Positions 50,563 to 61,646 of a DNA stretch of 64,000 nt are shown here, piece after piece (the stretch's first letter is position 1; each line of letters begins with the position of its first letter). The notes under the pieces were generated by a model, which was given only the letters and a program-made list of their open reading frames with translations, did not search any database and was not told the DNA's origin. Location of the stretch: NCBI RefSeq assembly GCF_002939475.1, contig NZ_PKFQ01000001.1, forward strand, positions 2,911,001 to 2,975,000. The letters run 5' to 3'. This DNA comes from Streptomyces cinnamoneus (lineage in GTDB: Bacteria; Actinomycetota; Actinomycetes; Streptomycetales; Streptomycetaceae). The translations under genes and the position numbers were made by a program.

Positions 50563-52536
50563 TCAGAAGGCGCAGGGGTCGCCGGCGTAGGAGAGGATCA
50601 GCTGCCGGTCCATGTAGAAGTCGTGCAGGCCCTTCAGGGCGTTCTCGCGGTCCTCGGGGGTGTCGACCACCCGGGACAGCTGCGCGCAGTAGGCCTGCAC
50701 CAGGCCGTGGACGCGGTAGTGGCCGGCCTCGGGCTGCTGGAGGAGGTGCTCGTCCACCAGCCCTTCCAGCAGTTCCTCGGTGCGCGGCACGGGCAGCCCG
50801 GCCAGGGCCGCGGCGCCGGGGGCGTTGACCACCGGGGTGGCGACGAGGCCGAGCAGCCGCAGCAGCCGCTGCTGCTCGGGGTGGAGGGCGAGGTAGGAGC
50901 AGTCGATGCGGGACGACACCCCGCCGTCCTCGGCCCGCAGTTCGGTCAGGCGGCGGCCGGGCTCGGCGAGGCGGTCGGCGAGGTAGCCCACGCTCCACGT
51001 CGGCCGGTGCCGCAGCCGCGCGGCGGCCGCCGCGATGGCGAGCGGGTGGTGGCCGCAGTGCCGGAGCAGGGTGTCCACGTCCTCCGCCGTGGCGTCCCGG
51101 CCGGGCCCGCCCGCAGCGTCCGCGCCGGCGGCCCGGTCCGGGACCAGGCGCCGGAAGAGCCGGCGCGCCTCGTCGAGCGGGAGGGGGTCGAGGAAGTACG
51201 GGCGGGCCGTGGGCAGTCCGGTCAGGCTGCGCCGGCTCGTGACGATCGTGAGGCAGCCCGGGCCGTCGGCCGGCAGCGCGCGGATCTGGTCGGTGCTCGC
51301 CACGTTGTCGAGGACGAGCAGGACGCGCCGCCCCGCGAGCCAGCCGCGCCAGAGCCCGGCGGCCTCGGCGGCGTCGAGGCGCTCGCTCACCGGGACGCCC
51401 ACGGCCCGCAGCAGGCGCACCGGCCCGGCGGCCGGGGGCAGCGCCGCCCCGTCGGAGCTGTGTCCGCGCAGGTCGAGGAAGAGGCAGCCGTCGGGGTAGC
51501 GGTGGGCGAGCCGGTGGGCGGCGTGCACGGCCAGGGCCGTCTTGCCCACCCCGGCCATGCCCTCGATCACGGCCACCCGGCCCGCCCCGGCACCGGTGCG
51601 CTCACCCCGGCCGGCCCCGTCACCCCGGTCGTCCCCGTCGGCGAAGTCGAGCAGGAGGCGCAACGTCTCACCGCGGCCGGTGAAGTGCGGTACGCCGCCG
51701 GGCAGGTTGCCGGGGGCGGCGGCCGGGGCGGGGAGCGGCACCTCGGCGGGCGCCGGCGCGGGGGACGGCCGGGACGCGGCGGGCGCGGGGGCGCCCGTGT
51801 CGTCGGCCAGCATCTGCTGGTGGAGTTCCTGCAGTTCGGGGCCGGGGTCGAGGCCCAGGGTCTCCGCGAGGTCGCGACGGGTCCGCTCGTAGACGGCGAA
51901 GGCGCGGGCCCGGGCCCCCGAGCGGTAGAGGGCCAGGACGAGCTGTCCGACGAGGCGCTCGCGCAGCGGGTGGTCGGCCACGGCGCCGGTCAGTTCGCCG
52001 ATGAGGGCGGTGTGCCGGCCGCGCGCCAGCTCCAGGCCGACGCATTCCTCCAGGACCGTCAGCCGCTGCTCCTCCAGGCCGGCCGCCTGCGCCCGCAGGC
52101 CCGGCCGGTCCAGCCCCGACAGCACCGGGCCACGCCAGAGGGCGAGCGCCGCGCGTAACTCCGTCACCGCGTCGTCGGGGCGGTCCTGCTCCATGCGGCG
52201 GCGGGCCCGGGCGCTGTGTTCCTGGAAGGTCCGCAGGTCGAGGGTGGCGTCGGCGATGTCCAGCCGGTAGCCGTCCGCCTCGGGGACGATGGCGGCGCCC
52301 GTGGCAGAGAGCAGGGTCCGCAGCTCGGAGACGGCGTTGCGGATCTGTTTGCGGGCGGTGACCGGCGGCCGCTGCTCCCAGACGACGTCGGCCAGGCGCG
52401 CCAGGGAGACCCGCCGGCCGTTGGACAACAGGAGCGCGCCGAGGATGGTTTGCTGCTTCACTCCGCGCAGCGGGATCCGCTGCCCGGAGACCGATAATGC
52501 GAGGGGACCTAGAACCCGAAATTCTGCAACAGGCAT
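50563..52536 (-). CDS. SARP-family pathway regulator with NB-ARC domain
   Basis: The 657-residue protein starts at ATG 52536. Residues 1-95 are the OmpR-like winged helix of SARPs (FRVLGPLALSVSGQRIPLRG, then RKQIRNAVSELRTLL), residues about 100-245 the BTAD domain (LDLRTFQEHSARARRRMEQ and AFAVYERTRRDLAETLGLDPG), and from about 290 an NB-ARC STAND ATPase with P-loop GMAGVGKTAL near residue 325 and LLVLDNV as Walker B. It lacks the long TPR tail of AfsR. It is the obvious activator of the heptamer promoter in front of leuA. It is divergent from lysR. Confidence 0.92.
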   Translation of the reverse strand: MPVAEFRVLGPLALSVSGQRIPLRGVKQQTILGALLLSNGRRVSLARLADVVWEQRPPVTARKQIRNAVSELRTLLSATGAAIVPEADGYRLDIADATLDLRTFQEHSARARRRMEQDRPDDAVTELRAALALWRGPVLSGLDRPGLRAQAAGLEEQRLTVLEECVGLELARGRHTALIGELTGAVADHPLRERLVGQLVLALYRSGARARAFAVYERTRRDLAETLGLDPGPELQELHQQMLADDTGAPAPAASRPSPAPAPAEVPLPAPAAAPGNLPGGVPHFTGRGETLRLLLDFADGDDRGDGAGRGERTGAGAGRVAVIEGMAGVGKTALAVHAAHRLAHRYPDGCLFLDLRGHSSDGAALPPAAGPVRLLRAVGVPVSERLDAAEAAGLWRGWLAGRRVLLVLDNVASTDQIRALPADGPGCLTIVTSRRSLTGLPTARPYFLDPLPLDEARRLFRRLVPDRAAGADAAGGPGRDATAEDVDTLLRHCGHHPLAIAAAAARLRHRPTWSVGYLADRLAEPGRRLTELRAEDGGVSSRIDCSYLALHPEQQRLLRLLGLVATPVVNAPGAAALAGLPVPRTEELLEGLVDEHLLQQPEAGHYRVHGLVQAYCAQLSRVVDTPEDRENALKGLHDFYMDRQLILSYAGDPCAF

Positions 52537-52921
52537 ACGCGCGCCAACCTTCGAGAACTCTGTGGGAGTTGGTTCCAAGCGACGGCGGCCGCGGGGGTCG
52601 CCGGACGGCACGGATTCGAGCCGATGAGAGGGGCGAAGCGTCACGACGCCGGCGCCGGACCCGGAAGGCGGAGGAACGAAGGGGGCGGCGGGCGCGCGGG
52701 GAACCACGGCCGGGACGGCCGGCCGGGTGGAGCGGGCGGTGCGGGGACGGTGCGGCGGTGCAGAGGTGCGTGCGCAACGTCAGTTCGCTAGGCGACTGGT
52801 GGGCCTTCGCGCCGGATCCACCGCCCCGGTGGGGACGGTCTTCGCCGCTGACAGCACGACCCTGCCGGAAGCCAGACTTCCAGTCCAAGGCTTATTTGGT
52901 ATGCGCGTATACCTTTTGCAC
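52537..52921. other. divergent SARP/lysR intergenic region (385 bases)
   Basis: No gene is supported here. It must hold both promoters; I see the LysR dyad at its right end and no convincing heptamer array for the SARP itself. Confidence 0.5.
52898..52913 (+). promoter_or_regulatory. LysR-type dyad next to lysR start
   Basis: Arms GGTAT and ATACC with a 6-base centre (GCGCGT) lie 8 bases before the lysR ATG. A T-N11-A type dyad at this place suggests autoregulation. Confidence 0.5.
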
Positions 52922-53848
52922 ATGGTGACCCTGCGGCAGCTTCAATACATGATCACGATCGTGGAGGAAGGATCCTTCACACGTGCCGCCCGGCGACTGC
53001 ACATCTCCCAACCGGCTCTTTCACGACAACTCCAGGCGCTGGAACGTTTCTGTGGAGGTTCTCTGGTCGAGCGGGACGCCCGTCCCCTGCGACTGACCCC
53101 CATGGGGCAGGCGATACACCCCCACGCCCGCGCGGCGCTGGCCGAGGCGGACCGCATCCGCCTCGCCGCCGCCACGGCGGCCGGCGGACCCGGCGGCGAA
53201 CTGCGGCTGGCCACCTTGGACTCGCTCACGCTCGGCGTCCTCCCGCCCGCGTTGAGCGCCTGGCACGAGGGCAACCCGGCGATGGAGGTCCGGCTGGCCG
53301 AATACCGACGCGCCGAGGAGCTGATGGCCGCGCTCGGCGAGGGCCGGGCCGACGTCGCCGTGGGCCCGGCCCTCGACCAGTGGTACGGCCCCCGGCAGTT
53401 GCTCGGGGTGGCGGAGTTCGTACTGGTCCTGCCACCGGACGACCCCGTGGCGGCGGCCCACCCCGGGCCGAGCGTTCCGCTCGCCGCCTTCACCGACCGG
53501 GCCTGGGTGCACTTCGCGCCCGCCAACGCGCTCAGTGCCGTGCTCAACGAGGCCTGCGCAGAGGCCGGTTTCACGCCACGGACCGCCGTGCGCACCGAGC
53601 AGAGCGTGGCCGCGCCCCTGCTGGCGGCGTCCGGCCTCGGCCCGACGCTCGTACCGACGTACGTGCTCCCTGCCCACTTCCCCGGCCGGGTCATGCGGCC
53701 GGAGCCGCCGGTGAGACAGCAGCTCTTCGTCTGCACGACCGCCTTACCCGGTCCCACGGTCACCGACTTCGTCGAGGTGCTCGTCCGGCACGCCCGCGTC
53801 GCGCCGCACACGAGCCTGGACGACCTCGGCACTGCGAGCGGCCGTTGA
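52922..53848 (+). CDS. LysR-family transcriptional regulator
   Basis: The 308-residue protein has the LysR winged helix at its N-terminus (LRQLQYMITIVEEGSFTRAA, then ISQPALSRQLQALERFCGG) and a periplasmic-binding-like effector domain. ATG 52922 gives the standard LysR start; ATG 52901 is in frame but lies in the dyad. It is divergent from the SARP gene and may link the cluster to a metabolite such as an amino acid. The right arm of the shared terminator lies just after its stop. Confidence 0.9.
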   Translation: MVTLRQLQYMITIVEEGSFTRAARRLHISQPALSRQLQALERFCGGSLVERDARPLRLTPMGQAIHPHARAALAEADRIRLAAATAAGGPGGELRLATLDSLTLGVLPPALSAWHEGNPAMEVRLAEYRRAEELMAALGEGRADVAVGPALDQWYGPRQLLGVAEFVLVLPPDDPVAAAHPGPSVPLAAFTDRAWVHFAPANALSAVLNEACAEAGFTPRTAVRTEQSVAAPLLAASGLGPTLVPTYVLPAHFPGRVMRPEPPVRQQLFVCTTALPGPTVTDFVEVLVRHARVAPHTSLDDLGTASGR

Positions 53849-53868
53849 ACGGGCCGAGGTCGTCCAGG
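53815..53868. terminator. terminator overlapping the lysR 3' end
   Basis: A perfect 16-bp stem (CCTGGACGACCTCGGC and complement) has its left arm inside the last codons of lysR and its right arm after the stop. It separates lysR from the convergent EamA gene. Confidence 0.8.
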
Positions 53869-53937
53869 CGGGGAGGCGTTCGGCGAACCCGGGGGGAGGC
53901 GCGCCGGCCGCGGGCTGTGCGTTCCCGCTCGGTGGGG

Positions 53938-54945
53938 TCAGCTGGCCCCCGCGTCCCGGGGAGCGGCGACGGCCGGGGCGGCGGCCGCGGGCGCCGCGGC
54001 GGTCCGCCCTCCGGGCCGGCGCAGGAAGCGCCCCTGCGTCACGGCCAGCAGGGCACCCACCAGCATGATCACGCCACCCACCACCTGGACCGCCGTGAAC
54101 GACTCGTCCAGGAAGATCCCGGAACTGGTGACGCCGAAGACCGGCACGGCGAACATCACGACGGTGGCGGTGGAGGGGCTCACGCTGCGCAGGCCGCGGT
54201 AGAAGCACAGGTAGGCGATGGCGGTGGGTCCTATCGCCAGGTACACCACGTTGGCCCAGACGCCGCCCGACAGACCGCCCCAGTCCACGTCGGGCACGGA
54301 CGGCACGGCCAGCACCACCAGTCCCAGCGCTCCGGCGACCGTGCCGTAGGTGGTGGCCCGCAGCGGCTCCATGCCCGCCAGGACGCGCTTGGAGGTGATG
54401 CTGTACGCGGCCCAGGCCGCCGCGCCGAGGAGGTAGACGGCGTCGCCCAGCAGGCGCTTGCCGCTCACCCCGCCGCCGCCGTCACCGATGCCCAGGAAGA
54501 AGACGACCGCGCCGGCCACGCCCAGCACGAGGCCGACGACGCGGGCGGTGGAGGCGGTCTCCCGGCCCATGACCAGGAGGGCGCCCGTGGTCAGCACCGG
54601 GCTCAGCACCGGCACGATGATGCTGCCGTCGATGGACGGCGCCAGCGACAGCCCCCAGAAGAAGAAGACGTTGTAGGCGAACACGCCCAGCAGTCCGACG
54701 AGTCCGGCGCGGACGGCGTCCCGCCACGAGAACGACCCGATCCGGCCACCGCGGGCCGCCACGGCGAGGATGAGCACCAGGATGAGGGCGCCGCCGCCGA
54801 ACCGCAGCGCCGCCGCGACCTGGTGCGGCACGTGCCCCACGACCACCTTGGAGCTGGTGAAGGCGCTGCCGAAGAACGCCATGGTGGCCAGGAGGTAGAA
54901 GTAGGCGTCGACAGGATCGCGTCGTTGCTCGGTCGTCTCGGCCAC
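53938..54945 (-). CDS. EamA/DMT-family exporter
   Basis: The 335-residue protein has ten membrane segments in two EamA repeats (for example FGSAFTSSKVVVGHVP and AWAAYSITSKRVLAGMEP) and an Ala/Pro tail. DMT proteins of this type often export amino acids such as threonine, cysteine or analogues. As neighbour of the SARP/lysR pair it is a plausible exporter of the cluster's amino acid, but it lies outside the leuA operon. The link is inference. Confidence 0.88.
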   Translation of the reverse strand: MAETTEQRRDPVDAYFYLLATMAFFGSAFTSSKVVVGHVPHQVAAALRFGGGALILVLILAVAARGGRIGSFSWRDAVRAGLVGLLGVFAYNVFFFWGLSLAPSIDGSIIVPVLSPVLTTGALLVMGRETASTARVVGLVLGVAGAVVFFLGIGDGGGGVSGKRLLGDAVYLLGAAAWAAYSITSKRVLAGMEPLRATTYGTVAGALGLVVLAVPSVPDVDWGGLSGGVWANVVYLAIGPTAIAYLCFYRGLRSVSPSTATVVMFAVPVFGVTSSGIFLDESFTAVQVVGGVIMLVGALLAVTQGRFLRRPGGRTAAAPAAAAPAVAAPRDAGAS

Positions 54946-54984
54946 GGTGACTCGCTTCCTAACGGGGACCTGTCGTGCGGCGGG

Positions 54985-55416
54985 TCAGGGGTGCATCTTG
55001 GCGCCCTTGAGGACCTTGTCCACGGCGTTGCGCGGCCCGTAGACGGCCAGGCCGACGAGGTCGAGCTGGTCCTTGCCCACCGCGCGGACCGCGGCGCGGT
55101 TGTCGCGGTCGTTGTTGGTCGTGAAGAGGTCGGAGGTGAACACGGAAACCGGGACGGCACGGCCGAGCGCGCGGGTGTGAGCGGTCGTCAGCAGTTCCTT
55201 CGAGCCTTCGAAGACCAGGACGGGCTGCCGGAACATGGGCAGGTACTCGGTCCCGTCGGCGTCGCCGTAGGGCTCGCCGATCACCTCGGGGAGCGCGGTG
55301 CCGATGCCGCTGACCAGGAAGGCCGTGACGTTGAGGCGCTGCCAGGTGTGCAGGTCGTCGCGGAGCAGCACGGCAATCTTGGTGTCGAAGCGGACGGGCG
55401 CGTTCTCGGTTTCCAT
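54985..55416 (-). CDS. DUF2000 family protein
   Basis: The 143-residue protein (ATG 55416) begins METENAPVRFDTKIAVLLRDDL, which with FLVSGIGTALPEVIGEPY is typical of DUF2000. The family has a peptidyl-tRNA-hydrolase-like fold and no known reaction. It is divergent from an AraC regulator with 50 bases between, a pairing that is common for this family. A -10-like CACAAT ends 7 bases before the ATG, so it may be leaderless. Confidence 0.85.
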   Translation of the reverse strand: METENAPVRFDTKIAVLLRDDLHTWQRLNVTAFLVSGIGTALPEVIGEPYGDADGTEYLPMFRQPVLVFEGSKELLTTAHTRALGRAVPVSVFTSDLFTTNNDRDNRAAVRAVGKDQLDLVGLAVYGPRNAVDKVLKGAKMHP

Positions 55417-55454
55417 GCACCGGATTGTGTCTCGGCGGGGCGGCACCGGTCTTG

Positions 55455-55460
55455 TACGAT
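55455..55460 (+). promoter_or_regulatory. -10 hexamer, leaderless promoter
   Basis: TACGAT ends 6 bases before the ATG at 55467. Confidence 0.5.
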
Positions 55461-55466
55461 CTTTGC

Positions 55467-56291
55467 ATGGTTGCTCGCCCTGACATCACGGCGTGGCGTC
55501 CAGCAGTGGCGGGGGTCGCGGAGGTCTTCCACGCCCACTTCACCGACCACGCCTACCCCATGCACGCGCACGACACGTGGACGCTCCTGATCGTCGACGA
55601 CGGCATGGTCCGCTACGACCTCGACCGCCACGAACACGGCGCCCTGAGCGACCTGGTCACCCTCCTGCCGCCGCACGTCCCGCACAACGGCGCCTCGGTC
55701 ACGCCGCACGGCTTCCGCAAGCGGGTGCTGTACCTGGAGGCGGAGCTCCTGGGCGAGGAGTTCATCGGACGGGCCGTGGACAACCCGGAGTTGGACGATC
55801 CGCTCTTACGCCGGCGCATCCACCAGCTCCACACGGTGCTCGCCGAACGCGGTGAGGACCTGGAGGCGGAGAGCCGCCTCGCCATGATCTGCGAGCGCCT
55901 GCTGCGGCACCTGGGCCACCGCCAGGTCGCCCCGGTCCCGGCCCGTCCCGAACAGAGCCGGCTGGCCCACCGGTTGCGCGACCTCCTCGACGAACGGGTC
56001 CTCGAAGGGCTGACGCTCCAGGACGCGGCCGATCTGCTGCACGCGCACCCGGCCCATCTCGTCCGGGCGTTCAGCCGCGAGTTCGGCATCGCGCCGCACC
56101 AGTACCTGACCGCCTGCCGGGTGGACCGCGCCCGGCGGCTGCTCCTGGACGGCCAGCCCTCGCAGATGGTGGCGGCCAGCACGGGCTTCTGCGACCAGTC
56201 CCACCTCACCCGCACCTTCAAACGCCTGGTGGGGGTCACACCGGGGCGGTACGCGGACACCGCCAGGCGGTTTCCGGTCGACCGGGGCTGA
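55467..56291 (+). CDS. AraC-family transcriptional regulator
   Basis: The 274-residue protein has an AraC_binding N-terminal cupin (HAHDTWTLLIVDDGMVRYDL, later LLPPHVPHNG) and a C-terminal AraC double HTH (LTLQDAADLLHAHPAHLVRAF, then AASTGFCDQSHLTRTFKRLV and GVTPGRY). It starts at ATG 55467 behind a leaderless -10. It probably controls the divergent DUF2000 gene and itself. Confidence 0.9.
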   Translation: MVARPDITAWRPAVAGVAEVFHAHFTDHAYPMHAHDTWTLLIVDDGMVRYDLDRHEHGALSDLVTLLPPHVPHNGASVTPHGFRKRVLYLEAELLGEEFIGRAVDNPELDDPLLRRRIHQLHTVLAERGEDLEAESRLAMICERLLRHLGHRQVAPVPARPEQSRLAHRLRDLLDERVLEGLTLQDAADLLHAHPAHLVRAFSREFGIAPHQYLTACRVDRARRLLLDGQPSQMVAASTGFCDQSHLTRTFKRLVGVTPGRYADTARRFPVDRG

Positions 56292-56437
56292 CGCCCGGTC
56301 ATCACCTGACCAAAGCTCGCCCACCCGGCCCTCGCGGCCCGTCCCGCCCCTTTAAGGTTGAAGTGTCACCGCTGGTCATGGAGCCAGTACGCACACGGTT
56401 CCGGGACGCCGGGGGTCTCGGGGGAGGGCATGATCCG

Positions 56438-58489
56438 ATGAGCCGCCGCTCCAATGGACTGATAGGCATCTGGGCCGAGTCGCAGCGTCAGCACCAGCGT
56501 CAGCAGGAGGCGCGGGCCCGGACGCTGGCCCAGGAGGAGCGGGAGCGGGAACGGCTCCAGCGGGCCCAGGAGCGCGAGCTGGCCCGGCAGGACCGCGAGC
56601 GGCGGGCGGCCTACCGGCAGGCCCGGGAGGCCGAGGCCAGACGGCGCACCGAGGAGCTGGAGGCGCGGGTCGCCGCGCTGGAGGGACTGCTGGCCGCGGG
56701 GTGCCGGGCGCCGGCGTTCACCACGGCCGCCCTGGGGCGCTCCGAGGAGCTGGCGCCGTTCGACCCCGGGCACCTGGGGACGCCCGTGCCCGTGCCGGAC
56801 GCCGGCCGGTACGGCTTCGGCAGCCGGGCGCAGTACGAGCGGGACGTCCAGGCCGCCCGCGCCGCCGAGGACCAGCGGCTGCGGCAGCTCGCCGCGTACC
56901 GCCAGCAGTACGACCAGTGGGCCGCGGCCACCCTGGCGGAGATCCGGGGGTACAACGCGGGCCTGGGCGAACTGGTCGCGGCGCTGCGCGGCGGCGACGC
57001 GGACGCCGTGGTGGAGTACTTCTCCGCCGCGCTGTACGCCTCCGACGCGTGGCCGGACGACTTCCCGCACCAGGTGACCGCCGCCTACGACCCGGCGGCC
57101 CGGCAGCTGGTCCTGGACTGGGAGCTGCCCGGCTCGGGCGTCGTCCCCGCCGTGAAGTCCGTGCGGTACATGCCGACGGCCGACGAGGAGCGGGAGACCG
57201 CCCGGCCGGCCGGCCAGTGCCGGGCCCTGTACCGGGACGTGCTCGCGCAGTGCGTGCTGCTCGCGGTGCGCGAGCTGTTCGCCGCCGACGAGTTCGGCGC
57301 CCTGGAGTCGGTGGCCCTCAACGGCTTCGTGGACGACCACGATCCGGCCACGGGCCGCCGCAAGCAGATCGTGCTCGCCTCGGTCACCGTCTCCCGCGCC
57401 GCCTTCGCACGGCTCCACCTGGCGCAGGTCAGCGCGGTCGAGTGCCTCACGGAGGCGCTCGGCGGGCTGCTGTCCGCCCGGCCCGACCAGCTGGCGGCCG
57501 TACGGCCCGGGCGGCAGCCCGGCGACGTGGGCCGGGGCGTCGTCTCGCACGGCGGGGGCGACGACCCGGACCTGTTCGAGATGGACCCGATCGAGTTCGA
57601 GGCGCTGGTCGCCGAGCTGTTCCGGGCCCGGGGCATGCACGCCGTGATGACCCAGCGCTCGAACGACGGCGGCGTGGACGTCGAGGCGATGGACCCGGAC
57701 CCGATCAGCGGCGGCCGGATCATCGTGCAGGTGAAGCGGTACCGCAAGACCGTGCCGCCCACCGCGGTGCGCGACCTCTACGGGACGGTGCAGGCGGCCG
57801 GGGCCAACAAGGGCGTGCTCGTGACGACGTCGGGCTTCGGCCCCGGCTCGTACGCGTTCGCCAACGGCAAGCCGCTGACGCTCGTCTCCGGCGAGGAGCT
57901 GGTCGAGCTGCTGGGGCGGCACGGGCTGCGGGGCCGGCTGGGCGGCGGCGCGGGCGCCCGTACGACCCCCGCGGCGGCCGGGCGGCCGGAGCCCGAGCCG
58001 GCCGGGGAGCACAACGTGCTGGGCATGTCCTGGGCGGGTCGCGTGGCCCTGGACGTCTGCGCCCTGGTGTGCCGGGGGGGCCGGGTGCTCAGCGACGACC
58101 ACTTCGTCTTCTACAACAACCCGCGCACGCCGGACGGCTCGGTGCGCTCGGTCGAGCCCTCCCCCGCCGACAAGGCCGCGATCCGGGTCGCCTTCGAGGC
58201 GCTGCCGGCCGACGCCGACCGGCTCGTGCTCGTCGCGGCCATAGACCCCGCCGTCAACCCGGAGGCCGACCTGTCGGAGTTCACCGACGCCAGCATCCGG
58301 CTGTCGGACGGCTCCGGGGCCGAGCTGGGGCGGCTGGAGGTGTCCGACGGCCGGCCCGGCGAGACCGCGCTGGTCCTCGGTTCCTTCCGCAAGCGGTCCG
58401 GCGGCGACTGGGACTTCGTGATCGGCGGGCGCGGGTACGCGGGCGGCCTGGAGTCGCTGGTGCAGGAGTACGGCATCGAGGTGGCCTGA
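56438..58489 (+). CDS. coiled-coil / Mrr-type nuclease / TerD fusion protein
   Basis: The 683-residue protein starts at ATG 56438. Residues about 15-90 are a highly charged Arg/Glu/Gln coiled coil. The middle (90-370) has no recognised domain. Residues about 384-500 are a restriction-endonuclease-like Mrr_cat domain: DPIEFEALVAELFRARGM, then the catalytic D-x-(Q/E)-x-K pair NDGGVDVEA and IIVQVKRYRK. Residues about 523-683 are a TerD domain (NVLGMSWAGRVALDVCALV, FVFYNN). Mrr nucleases cut modified DNA and TerD proteins bind calcium in stress and phage-resistance systems; their union points to defence. Partners are not adjacent. Confidence 0.85.
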   Translation: MSRRSNGLIGIWAESQRQHQRQQEARARTLAQEERERERLQRAQERELARQDRERRAAYRQAREAEARRRTEELEARVAALEGLLAAGCRAPAFTTAALGRSEELAPFDPGHLGTPVPVPDAGRYGFGSRAQYERDVQAARAAEDQRLRQLAAYRQQYDQWAAATLAEIRGYNAGLGELVAALRGGDADAVVEYFSAALYASDAWPDDFPHQVTAAYDPAARQLVLDWELPGSGVVPAVKSVRYMPTADEERETARPAGQCRALYRDVLAQCVLLAVRELFAADEFGALESVALNGFVDDHDPATGRRKQIVLASVTVSRAAFARLHLAQVSAVECLTEALGGLLSARPDQLAAVRPGRQPGDVGRGVVSHGGGDDPDLFEMDPIEFEALVAELFRARGMHAVMTQRSNDGGVDVEAMDPDPISGGRIIVQVKRYRKTVPPTAVRDLYGTVQAAGANKGVLVTTSGFGPGSYAFANGKPLTLVSGEELVELLGRHGLRGRLGGGAGARTTPAAAGRPEPEPAGEHNVLGMSWAGRVALDVCALVCRGGRVLSDDHFVFYNNPRTPDGSVRSVEPSPADKAAIRVAFEALPADADRLVLVAAIDPAVNPEADLSEFTDASIRLSDGSGAELGRLEVSDGRPGETALVLGSFRKRSGGDWDFVIGGRGYAGGLESLVQEYGIEVA

Positions 58490-58495
58490 CCCGCG

Positions 58496-58544
58496 GCGGG
58501 CGCCGGCGGGGCGCGGTGGTCCCCTGCCCGTCGCCGGCGCCCGC
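58496..58544. terminator. terminator after the Mrr-TerD gene
   Basis: Perfect 13-bp arms (GCGGGCGCCGGCG and complement) enclose a 23-nt loop; the stem starts 6 bases after the stop. Confidence 0.65.
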
Positions 58545-58581
58545 GTCGCGTGATCCACCCGTGGCTGTCGGTGGCGGCTCG

Positions 58582-58587
58582 TAGACT
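58582..58587 (+). promoter_or_regulatory. -10 hexamer, leaderless promoter of recQ
   Basis: TAGACT ends 6 bases before the ATG at 58594. Confidence 0.55.
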
Positions 58588-58593
58588 TCTCCA

Positions 58594-60486
<1,893 letters not shown>

Positions 60487-61604
60487 TGCGCTGCTGGGCG
60501 GTCAGCACGGCCGCCGGGTAGCGGTGGTCGGGGCGCAGCGCGTGTTCGCGGCGGCACGCCTCGGTGAACTTGATGACGTGCTCGTCGCCGTGCTCGGCCG
60601 CCCGGGCGGCGAGCTCGTCGAAGGACGGCAGTTCCGCTGCGGCCTCCGCGGCCTCGCGGGCCGCGTCGGCCTCGCCGGACCGGTGCTCGGTGAAGGCCAC
60701 CAGCAGGGTGGTGCCCACGTGCCAGAGCGCGGCCAGGCTCGGTTCGTGGAGCTCCTGCGGCAGGTGCGGCAGCACCAGCCGGACGGCCGCGGGCGCGGTG
60801 ACGCCGTGGATGAGCGGTACGGCGAAGACCTCCGGGTGGCCCGTGTAGACGCCCGCGAACTCGGCCGTCAGATCGCTGAGCATCTCCTGCGTGCGGTCGG
60901 CGGGGACGGGGGCGAGGGCGCCGAGCGCCTCGGTGTATCCCGTGAGCTCGTCGGGGTGGACCAGCCGGTGGGCCGCCGCGGCCCGCCCCCGGCGTTCGCC
61001 GGTGTGGGGCGTGCGGGGCAGCGCGGCCACGGCGGCGGCCAGGTCGTGGGTGCCGCTCATGCGGACCTGGCCCGGCAGGTGGGCGAAGCGGGCGGCCCAG
61101 TAGGCCAGGCCGCCGGCGAGTTCGGTGAGCTGGGCCGGGGTCGGCGCGGGGGTGGTGGCGAGGGAGCGCACGGCGTGGGCGGTGCGGATCGTGCCGTGGG
61201 TCAGGCCCGCGAGCATGCCGGGCAGCAGCCGGGGCCACCAGCGGGTGAGGACCTCGGCCCAGGGGGCCTCGGCGAGTTCGCGCCGGAAGAGCTCCTCCCA
61301 GTCGCCCACCCGGGAGAAGTCGCCCAGCGCCGGGCGCCACGAGGAGGCGTCGCCGGCGTCCAGGGCGAAGCGTGGTGCGGGCACCGGGTTGTGGGGCATG
61401 GCGGTGCGGTAGCCCTCGACCCAGGCGGCGACCTGGTCGGTGTGGCCGAGGGCGGCGAGGGCCTCGGCCCCCATCGGGCCGTGGTTGGCGAGGTCGGCGT
61501 CGGCGCCGCGCTCGAAGCCGAGGCCGTCCAGACGCTCCAGGGCGTCGTGGAGCGCGTCCGTGTAGCCGGTGACAGGCATGCGGTCCCCCACATCAAGGTT
61601 CGGA

Positions 61605-61622
61605 TTCCAGAATGGTTTGGAA
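61605..61622. promoter_or_regulatory. MarR-type dyad
   Basis: Arms TTCCA and TGGAA with an 8-base centre lie between the divergent questin-oxidase-like and marR genes and just upstream of the marR -10. Confidence 0.45.
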
Positions 61623-61634
61623 ATACGAAGCATC

Positions 61635-61640
61635 TAGACT
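61635..61640 (+). promoter_or_regulatory. -10 hexamer, leaderless promoter of marR
   Basis: TAGACT ends 6 bases before the ATG at 61647. Confidence 0.5.
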
Positions 61641-61646
61641 CGCAGT

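Noticed and set aside
52700-52800. SARP-type heptamers in the SARP/lysR intergenic region
   Set aside because: Single GCGGGGAC-like words occur but not at an 11-bp period before a -10 hexamer.
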